Source: Zygnema circumcarinatum
Taxonomy: Eukaryota > Streptophyta > Zygnematophyceae > Zygnematales > Zygnemataceae
Assembly: GCA_037447605.1 (NCBI GenBank)
Contig: CM074806.1
Span: forward strand, 663,180 to 727,179
DNA: 64,000 nt
Direction: 5' to 3'
Of this stretch, positions 24,127 to 36,002 are shown piece after piece. The position numbers and the translations under genes were made by a program. The notes under the pieces were generated by a model that saw nothing but the letters and a program-made list of their open reading frames with translations, was not told where the DNA came from and searched no databases. Within the stretch, counting starts at the first letter, position 1. Each line of letters starts with the position of its first letter.

Positions 24127-24395
24127 AGAGGAAGGGAGGGAGAGCATGAGGGAGGAAGGGAGCGAGTGAGAGGGAGAGCATGAGATAGATAGGGAAGGAG
24201 AGCGTGTGAAAGGGAAGGAGGGAGAGCATGAGAGAGAGGGGGAGAGCATGAGAGGGAGGGAAGGAGGGAGGGAGGGAGGGAGGGAGGGAGGGAGGGAGGG
24301 AGAGCATGGGAGAGGGAGGGAGAGAGAGCATGAGAGAGCGAGGGAGATAGAGCATGAGAGGGAGGGAGGGTGAGCATGAGAAAGAGCTAGAGAGT
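24127..24395. repeat. GA-rich minisatellite with GAGAGCATGAGA units
   Basis: Irregular tandem units of GGAGAGCATGAGAGAG plus a perfect GGGA tract (24256-24303). It produces Ser/Leu/Pro-rich open frames on the minus strand that are not genes. Confidence 0.9.
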
Positions 24396-25110
24396 GCATG
24401 TAAATTTCCGTGCCCACCCATCCCATACAGCAACCACCACCAACTCACCCACAATTTCTGCAATTTCTTGGCGCTTCCGGATTCGCCTCCACATCAAGGC
24501 TCCGCCCGCAACTGCGAAAAAAAAGCAAACGAGGCGCTCCTGAACTGATTAAAACAAAACCCACTTAAGCATCTTAAATTTCCTTACTATAAAAATGAAT
24601 CCGCTGAAAAGTGTCCTCCTCGTCGCCAAACCATTCGTTAACAACAGGAGAAAAAATGAAAGAAAAATTACAAACAAAATAAATCGAATTTAGAATAACA
24701 TTGGACAAGTTGTTCTAAAGGCGCAACCCCCACAAGCTCTATGGCACCTGATCTCCTCCGCGCCCTCCGCAGGGCCTCGCAGCACACAGCCATGGCTGCC
24801 GGCTCTCTCCTCCCCCCCAACATCTCCCGCGTCCCTTTCGGGAAGCCATGGATCCTCTTCTGCAGCGTTCCCGCGGGCTCTGTCGTCCGCCATGGCTGTC
24901 AGAAGCAGCCCCTGCAGACCTTAACTGTAAAAGCGGCGCCTCTGAGCCCTCACGAGTCAGATACCCCTCTGATTTCCACGCATCCTTCCAAAGGTAGAAG
25001 CCTCATAGCGGCAGGAACCCCATCAGAGCCAGCTGCCTCCTTCCTCGTGCTGCAGGAAGTGTCGCACTCGTAGCCATGGCGGCAGGCGAAGAGACATAAG
25101 TTGAAGGTAA
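24396..25110. other. Unresolved segment with weak coding signal on both strands
   Basis: A plus-strand frame from ATG 24741 gives about 83 residues (MAPDLLRALRRASQH, Ser/Pro/Arg-rich like a transit peptide) up to a possible donor at 24996, with no identifiable next exon. A TATAAAA-like element is at 24589. The minus strand has short frames starting in GCCATGG contexts (24893 and 25078) that soon stop. It could be a first exon, a pseudogene or non-coding. Confidence 0.2.
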
Positions 25111-26318
25111 AGGAGAGGGAGAAGAGAGAGCAGCAGGAGGAGGAGGAGAGAGGGGAGGGAGAGCAACGAGAGAGGCCCCCCCTCTCGTTCCGCCCGCCAT
25201 GGCGGAGGGTGAGAGGGAGGAAGGAGAGGGAGAACACGTCACGAAAAGTCTATTTTCGTCGCTTTGGTCCGTTTGCTTGCGCGGACCACTGACGCGCCAC
25301 CACGTGGCATTGACACGTGCGAATCCTGCCGGAGGGAGCGCCACGTGGCGGCGCAGCACTCGAAGCCGCGGAAGTGGGACGGCGAAGGAGCTCGGAAAGT
25401 GCGCCAGAAGCGGCGGTGCCGGCCAGGACCTGCCGGCCGGCAGGGACGGGCCGGCCGGCCGGCGGGTCCAAGCCGGCGGGTTGGCGGTGAGAAAATGTAG
25501 CCAGCGAAGTTTTGCAGCTTTCATTTTTCAGTTTGAAGGGTTCCGGTTTTTTAGGGGCTCCTGTGTGACGTCAAAATGACGCCCGTTTGTGCTTATGGCC
25601 AATCATAGTCGTTCAGCACGTCAGCACATTTAACTTTTAGATTATAAGAAGAAATGGGCGTACTTGGAAGGTTTTTCGTGCCATCGGCCGGCGGCCAGCG
25701 GAGGAGTTTGCCGGCCGGCAATTGGAGCAGGCGGTTGGCTGGCCCGATGGCGGCCTGGCGGTTACGGACCGTTACTTGCGACGGAACGGCCGTACTGGAA
25801 AAAATTTCTGGTTCTATATTTAGTTGCGCAGCTTTTGTAAATATTTCACATTTTTTGATTCTAAACATGGAGACGATGTTAGAAATACTCTGCACGCTCT
25901 TTATTTATAAACCAGTGAGAACGTGCCACGTGGTCTTACGTGCCAGCGTGGTGCTTGGGCGGGACTCCGTTCGAAGGAGAACTGGACTGCTATGCCTGAC
26001 TGATGGACCAATCTTGACCTGCCACGTCATAGTCCTATGCCACGTGACAGTCTGTGACTCTGTGGGACGACTCTCTCTCTGTGCAGCAGCAGTAGCAGAT
26101 ATCGAGGGAGGACGAAGGAGAGGGCCGGACGAGCAGACGCAGAGGGAGTGGCAGAGCGAGTGAGAGAGAGAGAGAGGGAGGGAGAGGGAGAGGGAGAGGG
26201 AGAGGGAGAGGGAGAGAGAGAAAGAAGAAGGAAATAGAGAGAGGAGAGAAAGAAGAAGGAAATAGAGAGAGGAAGAGAGAGTGGGAGAGAGTGTGTGGCA
26301 GGAGAGGCTGCGGCCGCC
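25111..26318 (+). promoter_or_regulatory. Upstream region and GA-rich leader of the IBR1-like gene
   Basis: Several G-box/ABRE-like sites: ACCACGTGGC (25310), GCCACGTGGC (25351), GCCACGTGGT (25927) and GCCACGTGAC (26040). CCGGCCGG-rich stretches occur at 25430-25475 and 25690-25740. From 26158 to 26300 a GAGAGG/GGGAGA purine tract runs up to the start codon and is probably the leader. No coding sequence is supported. Confidence 0.5.
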
Positions 26319-28490
26319 ATGGCTGCAAGGCGGCGGCTGCAGGGCAAGGTGGCCATAGTGACGGCCTCCACGGCGGGCATTGGCCTCGCGACGGCGCGCC
26401 GCCTCGCGGAGGAGGGCGCCAAAGTGGTGGTGTCCTCGCGCAAGCAGGTGCCCGCCGCCTCCTCCTCTGGGGGACCTCCGCGGGACGGGCCAGGGCAGGG
26501 AAGGGCAGGGCGGGGTAGGGCGGGGCAGGGTTCAGGGATTAGGGTTGCAAGGCTGTAACCCTAATCCGGGGTGGCAGGTCGTTGGTCTGGAGGCAGCTGG
26601 GCTTTTAAGAAGGGTGGGACTGTGTTTTTTTTCTTTTTGTATTCAATGGATTTTTATCCTAATATGTCACACTCCAATAGTTCAATTGTAGTGCCCTGTG
26701 CATATTCATGACAGTGACATGCATCTTAGTTTAGCTATCTCTTGTTTCTCCCTCCTTTCTGATTTTTACTTTTTCCGAGTGCAGAAGAATGTTGACGAGG
26801 TGGTGAATCAGATGAAGGCGGAAGGGGCGGATGTGGTAGGGGCAGTGTGCCACGTGGCACATGCAGAGCAGCGAAAAAATCTCATCAAAGTGGCGGTGGA
26901 TGTGAGCTTCGTCATTTCTCCTTGAATGCGGAATACTCATTCCTGCTCGCAAGCGCTCGGCCATTTTCTTGGATTCTTCGTTCAAGAAATGATGTGAATC
27001 CAGGTCTGGAATATCTTGATTAAGTAATACAGCAGGAGCTTTATAGTATGCGGCAATGTACGAATGAAAGTTTTGTGATGATTGCTGGGGATTGTTCGTT
27101 GTTTAAAATGTGGTCTTTGTGCAGAAATTCGGCAAAATTGACATTCTGGTTTCGAATGCTGCCGTCAATCCAGGCGTCTCGCCCATATTGGACATGCCGG
27201 AATCGCAGATTGACAAGATATTGGAGGTCAATATAAAGGCGGCAATTTTTCTTGTGCGGGTGCGTGCAGCGATTCCTTATTCAACTTCCCCGCCGCTTTC
27301 GTTTTCTTTTACTTAAAGGTGAAGAAACACAAAGTTCCTTCATTCCTTTCCATCATTCCGTTGGATCTTATGTTGTGAGTTGAATATTAAACTGGTTGTA
27401 CTGCCAGAACTGTTTGACTGTTGAATCGCAGTTCGGTGTCAGAGCGATTCTTGGGCTCTGTCAAGCATCTCCTGAAGAAACAAAAGTCATTTAGGATAGC
27501 GATTCTCGTTTGAAATGGTTCTTAAAAAAAAGAAAACTTCTTGCTACATGATTACAGGATGCGAGGCCCTATCTATCAGAGGGTTCAGTGGTGATCTTCA
27601 TTTCCTCTATCGCGGGTTTTAGTCCTTTTGCACCCCTGGGGGTCTATGGAGTCAGCAAAACAGCCCTGCTAGGGCTGACAAAGGTGCACGAACCATGCTT
27701 TGCAGCTTATCGCCTCCATTGTTTGTTTAACTGAAACTTGAATGCCTCTTCATGTGAAAGGATGAACGTGAACGTAACCCTCCCTTTCAGCAGCCGCGAT
27801 TGGTGGATGAATGAACAGGGTCTCGCTGCCGAGCTTGCGCCCTCCATCCGAGTGAACTGCGTCGCCCCAGGCACCATTCCCACTAACTTCGCGGAGGCAC
27901 TGGTCAGCTCAGACACTTCGGTACGAATACTTTCCTTTTGCCCGAACTTTAGGCCCAAATTTCAAGTTGGGGCGATGGAACCAATAGTGCAGGAGGTGTT
28001 GCAAGAAAGCATAACATAGAAACGCTTGACAGATGGAGAATCTGCACAGGACAGGGAAGTTCAGGTTGCAGTTTAACGGCCTCACAATACTTTAAGAGCG
28101 TTTCCATGCTGGTAATCCTCGCATTTCAAGCTGGGGACCAAACTAGAGTACATGGAGACACCACCTCCTGCTCATCCCCTTAGCCTCGCAGAGCCCCACT
28201 TACCTCTCTCTCTTTCTCTCTCTCTCCCTCTCTCTCCCTCTTTCTCTCTCCCTCTCTCTCACCCTCTCTCTCTCTCTCCCTCTCTCTCTCTCTCTCTCCC
28301 TCCCTCCCTCCCTCCCTCCCTCCCTCCCTCCCTCCCTCAGAAGGAGGCCATGGAGGAGCTGACTCTCCTGAAGCGGCTCGGGACGGCGGAGGAGGTCGCG
28401 GCCGCCGTCGCCTTCCTCGCCTCGGACGACGCTGCTTACGTCACGGGGGAGACGCTGGTGGTGGCCGGAGGCATGCACTCGCGCCTCTGA
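26319..28490 (+). CDS. Peroxisomal short-chain dehydrogenase/reductase, IBR1/SDRA-like (DHRS4 family)
   Basis: NAD(P)-dependent SDR. The Arabidopsis relative IBR1/SDRA acts in peroxisomal conversion of indole-3-butyric acid to auxin. Six exons (26319-26447, 26785-26901, 27125-27259, 27558-27683, 27819-27920, 28341-28490), all phase 0, give 252 residues. Nucleotide-binding motif TASTAGIG (15-22), SNAAVNP, catalytic S144 in FISSIAG and Y157-x3-K161 in YGVSK are present. The C-terminus is GGMHSRL, a PTS1 peroxisomal signal. The exon 1 donor (GTGCCC) is weak. The last intron and the 3' flank carry the two arms of an inverted repeat, so the last exon lies in a potential RNA loop. Start context is GCCGCCATGGC. 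Confidence 0.94.
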
Positions 28491-28861
28491 ACAGGAAGTC
28501 AACGGTCGTTGACCGGAAGGAAGTCAGCGGTTGTTGATTGGATGTCCTCCTCCGCTTGGCTGACGTATCTGTGCTTTTGAGATGTACAGAGAGAGTGAGG
28601 GAGAGACTGGGAGAGAGAGAGAGGGGAGAGAGGGAGAGAGAGAGAGATAGGCAAGATAGGCAAGAGGGGCTCTGCGAGACTAAGGGGAGGAGCAGGAGGT
28701 GGTGTCTCCATGTACTCTAGTTTGGTCCTCAGTTTGAAATGCGAAGATTACCAGCATGGAAACGCTGCTGGAGTGTTGTGGGGCCGTTAAACTGGAACAT
28801 GGACTTCTATGTTCAGTGAAGATTCTCCACTTGTCAAGCGTTTCTATGTTATGCTTTCTTG
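28002..28861. repeat. Inverted repeat, arms of about 210 bp (28002-28210 and 28650-28861)
   Basis: The left arm (SDR intron 5) and the reverse complement of the right arm (SDR 3' flank) align from CAAGAAAGCATAACATAGAA through TTTCCATGCTGGTAATC and GGACCAAACTAGAGTACATG to CTCGCAGAGCCCC, with scattered substitutions. CT repeat follows inward on each side. The 440-bp centre contains the last SDR exon. No transposase or clear target duplication was seen. Confidence 0.93.
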
Positions 28862-29936
28862 TCCCGTCACAGTTCCACAACTGCTACATGGAACAGTTGT
28901 TTGGCCATGGCCACAAATCGGGGATCCCAATTGTCGTCAAAATAGGCGTCAGGTCAAATTGCATGACGTCGTTTCCTTGTCGTCATCCCTCGTGGATTTC
29001 TACACGACAATTTTGATGACGTAACAGCACATGGAGTTGAAACCTGCTCTATACCGAAACCAACGTTTTCAAATTTCCATAAATTGGGGGGCCCCCGTCC
29101 CCTGGCGCCCGGGCCGTTCCCTACAACGGGAACTGTAGCTCCATGGAGCCGACAGTGCCAAAATTTCCTGGGAGGACCATAATTGCAATTTGTTTTATCA
29201 TTTTAACGCTACCCCCAACTGCGTCAAACATAAAACTGGAACCTACGGCTCACGATACACGACAAACCAGCTGTCATAATGAGCCCTTGGGCTGACGGCG
29301 GAAAAAACGTGGAGCTGTACGACGGCCGGTATTTTGTCATATTTACGACACTATCAATCAGTGAAGTATTGCCACGTGTCCTCTCACCGACCACTTTTTG
29401 CTTCTTTTCCGAGATCGCCTGCGGCATTCTTTGTCGTCATCGTAAACGACAAAACAGTGAGGGCAGATTCGGAATTTGCGGGCTCGGAGGCGGTGCCCGG
29501 TCAGTTGAAAGGAAAAAAAACAATTTATTTTTTCCTGCCCGCGCCTCGGCCCTAACGGCCGTTTTAACTGCCACTTCGGCCGTTGCGCCGACCACCACGT
29601 GGCAGCTCCTCGGCGACTCCGCTCCTTGCTGAACGAAAAAAGACATTTTTGTCCGTACGCGTTTGTCGTACATGCCGATGCAGGCAAGTGCCAGGGACCG
29701 TTAGATGGCTGCCACGTGTACAAAAAGTGACGTGGGCCGACCGGCGTCGTCGAGGTTTGCAGGAGGCAAGGCCTCGCACATCCAGCAGAAATTTTTTATT
29801 TTCTCTGCCCGACACGACGGGCAGTATGTGACATGTTTGCGCGGCTGCCCGGCTGCCGAGGCTCCGTGACAGGACCCGCGGCTCCGCTCGGCGCGCAGGG
29901 CCGCCGGAAGGGTCGGGACGGGCCGCGGGGGGAAAG

Positions 29937-29970
<34 letters not shown>

Positions 29971-30107
29971 GGCGAGAGAGAGACGGCGAGAGAGAGGTGG
30001 GGAGAGAGGAGAGAAGAAGAGAGAGGTTGGGAGAGAGAGAAAGTAAAATAGGGGGAGGGGGGGAGAGAGAGATAGAGAGATTGAGAGAGAGAGAGAGAGG
30101 CGGCTCA
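28862..30107 (+). promoter_or_regulatory. Upstream region of the PSI1-like gene
   Basis: No coding sequence is supported. Contains TTTGTCGT/ACGACAAA motifs (29259, 29430, 29445, 29661), GCCACGTG sites (29386, 29711), ACCACGTGGC (29597), a CCGTACG site (29653) and a GAGAGA leader tract (29935-30100). Confidence 0.5.
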
Positions 30108-33100
30108 ATGCCGTCCTTCCTGCGGCGCATGAAGAGCGTCCCCAGCGCGAAAGCTGGCGGGGGCGGCGTGGCGGGCAGCCAGCTGGCCCCCCTCGCGGCG
30201 CGCGTGCTCCCAATGGCGGGCCATGGCGGGCGGCAGCGCGCGGCGGGGCGGTTCGACGGGTGGGAGGAGGGCGGGGGCGGGCGCGTGGGCCTGCGCGCGT
30301 TCGAGCTTGGGGCCGTCATGAGGCGGAGCCTGCAGATGTGGGACGCGCTGCAGGACGGGGAACTGCAGAGGCTCAGGGCCAGTCTGAGGGTGGGTTTGGG
30401 GTGCAGGATGGGGGGGGTGGAGGGGGGAAAGGGGGGGGGGAGGTGAGGTTGGGGGGGGGAGGGGGAGGGGAAGGAGGAAAGGTGGTAGGAGGGGGGAAGG
30501 ACGTGGTGGGGAGGGGAGTGGGTTTGATAGGGGCTGGAAGGTTGGAGAGGGAGGAGAGGAGGAGGAGCGAGGAAAGAGAAAAGCGGAGGGAGAGAGAGAG
30601 TAGGGGGCAGTTCTTGAAGGGGTGGAGATGGATATGATTTTTGAGTGAGAGGGGTGGTGGTGGTAGAGAAACGAAATATGTTTAAGGTTTAAGGGGAATG
30701 TTTGACGTGTAGATACTGTTGACTTGCAGTTTATGTGCTGCTCTAGCTCACCTTTTTGGACCCGCATGACTTCTGTTATTTTCTCCGCTTACTTGTGCAG
30801 CTCTCGGGAGTCCTCACACTCATATCGCGTGACCAAAGCAGGCTGTGGGCGCTGGCAGGTGGGTGACCCACTTTAACGGAAAATTTGCAACGGATCAGAA
30901 TTTATGTGCACAACTGAACAGATAATTTCTTACAAGTGGGAAGATAATTCCACTGCTTTAGTCAGAACAGGACGAATGAGATTATCTCATTAATGCAGAA
31001 TGAGCCACGACCTGACTGAAAAATTAAAACCACAAAATGAAATAATGAACAAACCAAAGTCATTTTTTTTTGGGGTCCGATTCCTTCCTTCAAAATTTCA
31101 GATTTTCCACCAAGCCCAGTCACCTCCCCCCCGAAACCCTAAAATCTAGACTCTAAATCTGCCACGTGTCAGGCACGGAGAAGCAGGAGGAGCTGGATGT
31201 GCTGGCCGCACGTGTGGCTGTCCTCGCCACGAAGTGTACGGACCACCGCCTCCCCTCGATAATGTCACAAGTCGGGCGAAGCGCGGCCGCCGACGCGGAG
31301 ATCGGAGCGCTCGATGTGACGCAGAAGGAGGCGGAACTTCTCATCAGGTCTTTTGGAATTTCTTTCTTTTCATCTTGCAGTTTGGGGGGAGGTAGGGAAG
31401 GAAGAGTGAGGGGAGGGAGAGGGAGAGAGAGAGAGAGCGAGAGAGGGGGAGGGTGGGGGGAGGGAGAGAGAGAGAGAAGGGGGGGAGGGTGGGGGGAGGG
31501 AGGGAGGGAAGGGAGAGAGGGGAGAGAGAGGGAGAGAGAGAGGGAGAGAAGGTGGGGCGGAAGGAGGAGGGGGGGTTCTCGTTTTGATAAAGGCGGAATT
31601 TTAACTTGATGATGCTGATATTTTTTTTTCGGAATGTGATTAGTTACGCCCTGATGGGACATTGTATGATGCAGATTCATGAAGGAGCAGGCGGACATAA
31701 TTAATAATTTGAAGTGGGAGATGGAGGCCCTGCAGCTCTTGTACGGCCGGTACGTTATCGGTGGAGAACTAGGAGGATGGGTTTCTTTAGAATGCAATAG
31801 TGAATGGGTTCTATCTAAACGTAATTTCTGTCACTTTTTGGCGGGATGCAGGGTTCGATTGCACGGTGAAATGAACAGAATGCCAGATATTTTGGCGCAG
31901 GTAACCTTGCCACTCTTGATTGTCCTTGGAAAATTCCTTCAATTGGAAGAAAAATGGTCAGATTTTCTTTACTTTTAAGGTGAAAGTGGTGGTATCTGGA
32001 AACGGGTAAGCCCCTTCGCCAGCTGGCTACTGCCATGTTTCCAGCACATGCTATTTAAACTCATTTATTATTTTTTGTTCATTTCCCCCCTCGCCTCCTT
32101 TGTTACCAGAAGGACCTCATTATAAAGATGCAAGCAAACTGCGTCTGGACACAAGACCTCGATTTCGTTGTTCGGGTAAGAAATCGTCCATTTTCAGAAA
32201 AAAAAAAAAAAACTGACTTTTTTTTGCAGAATTCTTCGTTTTCAGTCTCTCCTCCAGTTTCGAATTCTTCTTCTCATTTCCCCCACCGCTGAAATTTTTC
32301 AAATCTTGGGTCCTTTGGGATTAGTTGATGGTGCTGGTGATCGCCCTCCTTCGGAAGCGTGTAGTCGCAGTATTCGGAGCCGCCCAGTCCCCCTCCTCCC
32401 TCCTCGCCGGCTCTCTCGGCGAATCCGGACTCGCCCTGCACTACGCCCACATCGTAATGTTCATCGAAAGCATCTTCAAAGACCCTTCTCTCGTGCTCAG
32501 TCCTGCAAGGTAGCAACCACAATCTCACTACCCAATCCAATCGAATCCCCCCACCAGACAAAGTTCTTCACTTCGTTAAAGTGAAACTAAAACTAAAACC
32601 AAAACTAAAACTGAAACTAAGACTAAAATTTAAACTAAAATGAATACTAAAACTCAAAACTAAAAGTAAAAGGAAGGCCAACTGAGTGACGATGCGGTTT
32701 TTCAAGTGATCGTGGGAGCAGGGACGAGCTGTACCAAATGCTCCCCCGCGAGATCAAGGGCGCGGTGCGCAGCCGGCTGCGAGATCGACGGTCGAGATTG
32801 GACGGCCACGCGGAGGAGCGGCTGAAGCGCAGCATGGCCCTCCTGCCCGCCCTCGCACGTGCGACCGTGAGCTGGCAGAGCGCGCACACGCCCGGGTCCA
32901 ACTACGTCCCTAAAAACACCGTCTACCGCGTGCAGGTGGTGGGACCCACCTTTGGAGTTTGTACACCCAGAGGGAGGGAGGGAGGAAAGAGAGGGAGGGG
33001 GAGAGAGGGAGGGAGGGAGAGGGAGGGAGAGGAGGGAGGGGACCAGTTCTTAACCATGCTCCTTTTCCTGGTATTTATTTTTTATTTTTTCACTGCAGAC

Positions 33101-34478
33101 GTTCGAGTATGCTGAAAAGACGGCGGTAAACATGGCGCTGGTGGATGTGCTGGTGGGGCTCTGCCACGTGTGCGCTGCCGAGGAGGATGACGTCACTTGG
33201 CGCCCTTCTCGAGCAGGAGGAGGAGGAGGGAGGCGCGGGGAGGCGGAGGAGGAGGAGGACTGGTACGTCATTCAGGGAGGGCAGCCGCCAATCATGTATG
33301 GAGGGAATGGGGCAACAGTCATGGCCTCTGAATGGGAGGAGAGAGGGAGGGAGGCAGCCGGAGAATCGCTGTATTTGAGTGAGTATGGGCAGCGCGTTTA
33401 CGACGGGTACAGTGAAGCGGACTATCAGTATGAGAACCACTTTGTTGTGGGTGACTCAAATTCGCCAAACACAAGTAGAGGGAAGTTGGGGGGCGGAGGT
33501 CAGCAGCGGCAAAAAGGGGCAAATGGGTTTATGCAAATGGGCAATGGGAGAAGCTACATTGGCCCACGGAATCATCCGCAAATAGCAACAACTCAGCGGT
33601 CCAATGGGTACGACCAGGCGGCCCTGCGCAAGGTGGTAGGGCATGTTAGAGATGTGGACAGGTTCAGGAGAGCGGATTCCCTCTCAAGAAGCGCAGAATT
33701 TCCACAGCCTCAAACTCGACGCATGGAAGAGGCTCAACATTACCAGAGATCTGATGCCTTCCCACGGAACTACCAGCCGCAGTTCTACGGAAACGTTGAC
33801 TTCCAGCGAACTGACTCCCTGAGACATGTGAACGGTTTAAGGGAATCTGCGGACCCAAGGTACAACATAGACTCCCAAGGACGGCGCGTAGAGAGTCGAC
33901 CTCAGAGGGCAGCAGGAGGATACTCTGCAAATTTTAGTGCGGATTCGCAGCAGCAGCTGCGGCGGGCAGCGTCCTTTCAAGGTCCCGATTCAGGTCCTCT
34001 GAGAAGGATGGAGTCTTTAGGGCGGCTGGAAACGCATAGTGGATTCTTCCCCAGAATGGACTCTATGGGCCGCGGGTTGACCCTTCAAAGTGCGGACACT
34101 TTTGGGTACGGCGACGGCGAAGGGCTGCGAAGGTCGGATTCGCTGAGCCGTGAGAAGGGGACGAAGGCGAGTTCAAGGAGGTCGATCCACATTGAAGTGA
34201 ACAAAGGCGCGGCGGTTACTGGCCCTGGGAAGGCGATCACTTTCAATGTGGACGGGCTCGTGGCAGGGCGGCAGAGCGTGCAGATGGGGGGGAGGGGGGG
34301 GAGGCAGGGGGGGGCTGCGGCCATGGGGGGGTCCTTCTATGGGGATGACGTCTTTCCGGAGCCCGAACTTCGGCGGTCTAAGACGGCGAGCAGCTCCGAG
34401 CTGGGCAGTGCGGGGCGGAGGAGGGGGCCCTTTGGGTGCATAGGGGGGGAGAGGGGGCTCGTTGACTCTTCACCCTGA
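30108..34478 (+). CDS. DUF3475/DUF668 protein, PSK SIMULATOR 1-like, with Arg-Arg-x-x-Ser/Thr rich tail
   Basis: Plant-specific family linked in Arabidopsis (PSI1) to growth and phytosulfokine responses. Nine exons: 30108-30389, 30801-30858, 31172-31346, 31675-31749, 31852-31900, 32110-32175, 32325-32509, 32722-32935, 33099-34478; 827 residues. DUF3475 begins near residue 60 (VGLRAFELGAVMRRSLQMWD). DUF668 lies at about 236-368 (GESGLALHYAHIVMFIESI, ELYQMLPREIKGAVRSRLR, NTVYRVQTFEYAEKTAVNMA). The last exon adds an about 400-residue low-complexity tail with repeated RRADSLSR/RRMDSMG/RRMESLG-like sites and a final module (IHIEV near 730; GPFGCIGG). That module resembles the C-terminus of the next gene. 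The start codon lacks a strong context, and no Gly-2 myristoylation site is present. Confidence 0.88.
32581..32668. repeat. ACTAAA-type tandem repeat in a PSI1-like intron
   Basis: About 14 degenerate units of AAACTAAAACC/AAACTA in the intron before the eighth exon. Confidence 0.85.
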
Positions 34479-36002
34479 AGGGGGGGGGGAAGGGGAGGGG
34501 ATGGGGATGGGGATGGGGATGGGGAATGGTTAGCAATTAGCAGCCAATGTGAGTTCTGAATTGGGCTCGGCTCTAGGAAGGCAGTGCGAAGTTGGGGGGG
34601 GGGGGGCTCGCGGGCTGGCACTTGGGAGGAAATGCCTCTATGGAGCAGAGTACGAGATGGGAGGGAGATAGAATTCTCGCTCTTTTTTTCTCAAAATTTG
34701 TTGGTGGTGGTAGGAGGAGCCATGGGGGGCACCACTGATGGGCATCAATCAGTGAAGGCGGAGGAAGTAGTGCGAGCACACGCTGTCTATAGCAATTTGA
34801 AACTCGTCAGCTTCAGGCTGGCGGCCTGCCGGCCTGCTGTACAGGGCGGATGGGGGGTAGATGCATGGTAGGATGGGGGTCATGAGGGACATATGTATGT
34901 ATGTATGTATGGGGTAGGGGAGCAATGTTGGCGAACTTCCAACGAAAAATGACACAAAATAATGTTACAACCATGAAGCGCACATTCGTTCACAGAAGTG
35001 TTTCACGCTGAGCTGCCTTTGCAAGTTTGGCTCGAACAATGTTTCATGGTTAGGCCCAGTGTTGTGCAACATGGGCCAACATGGGTCTCATTTTACTATA
35101 CAAAGCGTTTCATGAGTCGAAAGTTGTGCCATCTGTAACAATAAGAAGCAGTACACTGCCAGATGGCAGAGACCCATTGGCTGGGGACATCTCCGATTGC
35201 ATGAGCCACTGAGGAATGACCACGGCTGCATACACACTGTTTCACGCGAGTGACAACAAAACTCGACCCTTCAGTTGGTACGGCGACAAAGTTTTTTTGT
35301 TGTCTTGCGGAAGCCGCCTCCTGCCGACAACTGAGCCTTCGGCTGATACGACAAAGCCACGATCGCGATCTTCCCCGGCAGGGTCCGGATCTCCCTTCCC
35401 GGATTCCCGGCAGCTAAATACGGATCTGGGCTCTGTTGTTATTAGAAAAAGACGACAAAATATGCGTCACAGACTTAATATATAGCATCGACAAACGACA
35501 AAACCAGGGCGTATCAGTTATCTGGCCGGCAGGTGGCAAAATTTTTGAGATCAGAATTTTCCGCTGCCCGCCCGCCTGCTTGCGTGAATAATCTCTAGTG
35601 AGAAACGACAAAGTACGAAAACGACAAATAATGGGCAGGGTTTAAAACGCAAGAAACGACAAGGCCTTGCCCGATGCGAATGATGGCGGTGGGAGCGGGC
35701 GGGCGGTCGTGCTCTCGGCGACAAATGGGAGCAGTACGAACGACGTACGCCCTGGAGCCGCCCCTCGCGCCACCTACCCGGGCGGCCAGTCAGCAGCCGC
35801 CACGCGGCCCGCGGGGGGGGGGCTGCCGACACGGAGTATAAAGGGCGCCTCGCGCCGCGTGCAACTTCCACTCTGGTCGGCTGCTCACTGAGGGAGGGGG
35901 AGAGGGAGTGGGAGGGAGAGGGAAGGAGAGGGAGAGATACGGTGAATTCAAAGGAAAGAGTGAAGGACGAGGGAAGACAGAGGCAGGCCGGTCCCGGGCG
36001 CC
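34479..36002 (+). promoter_or_regulatory. Intergenic region with a dense CGACAAA cluster upstream of the LRRMDT gene
   Basis: From 35284 to 35725 the heptamer CGACAAA occurs at 35284, 35349, 35453, 35489, 35496, 35606, 35622 and 35719, all on the plus strand, plus ACGACAAG at 35655. A GTATAAAG element at 35837 lies about 165 bp before the ATG, followed by a GGGAGAGGG leader. No coding sequence is supported in the interval. Confidence 0.65.
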
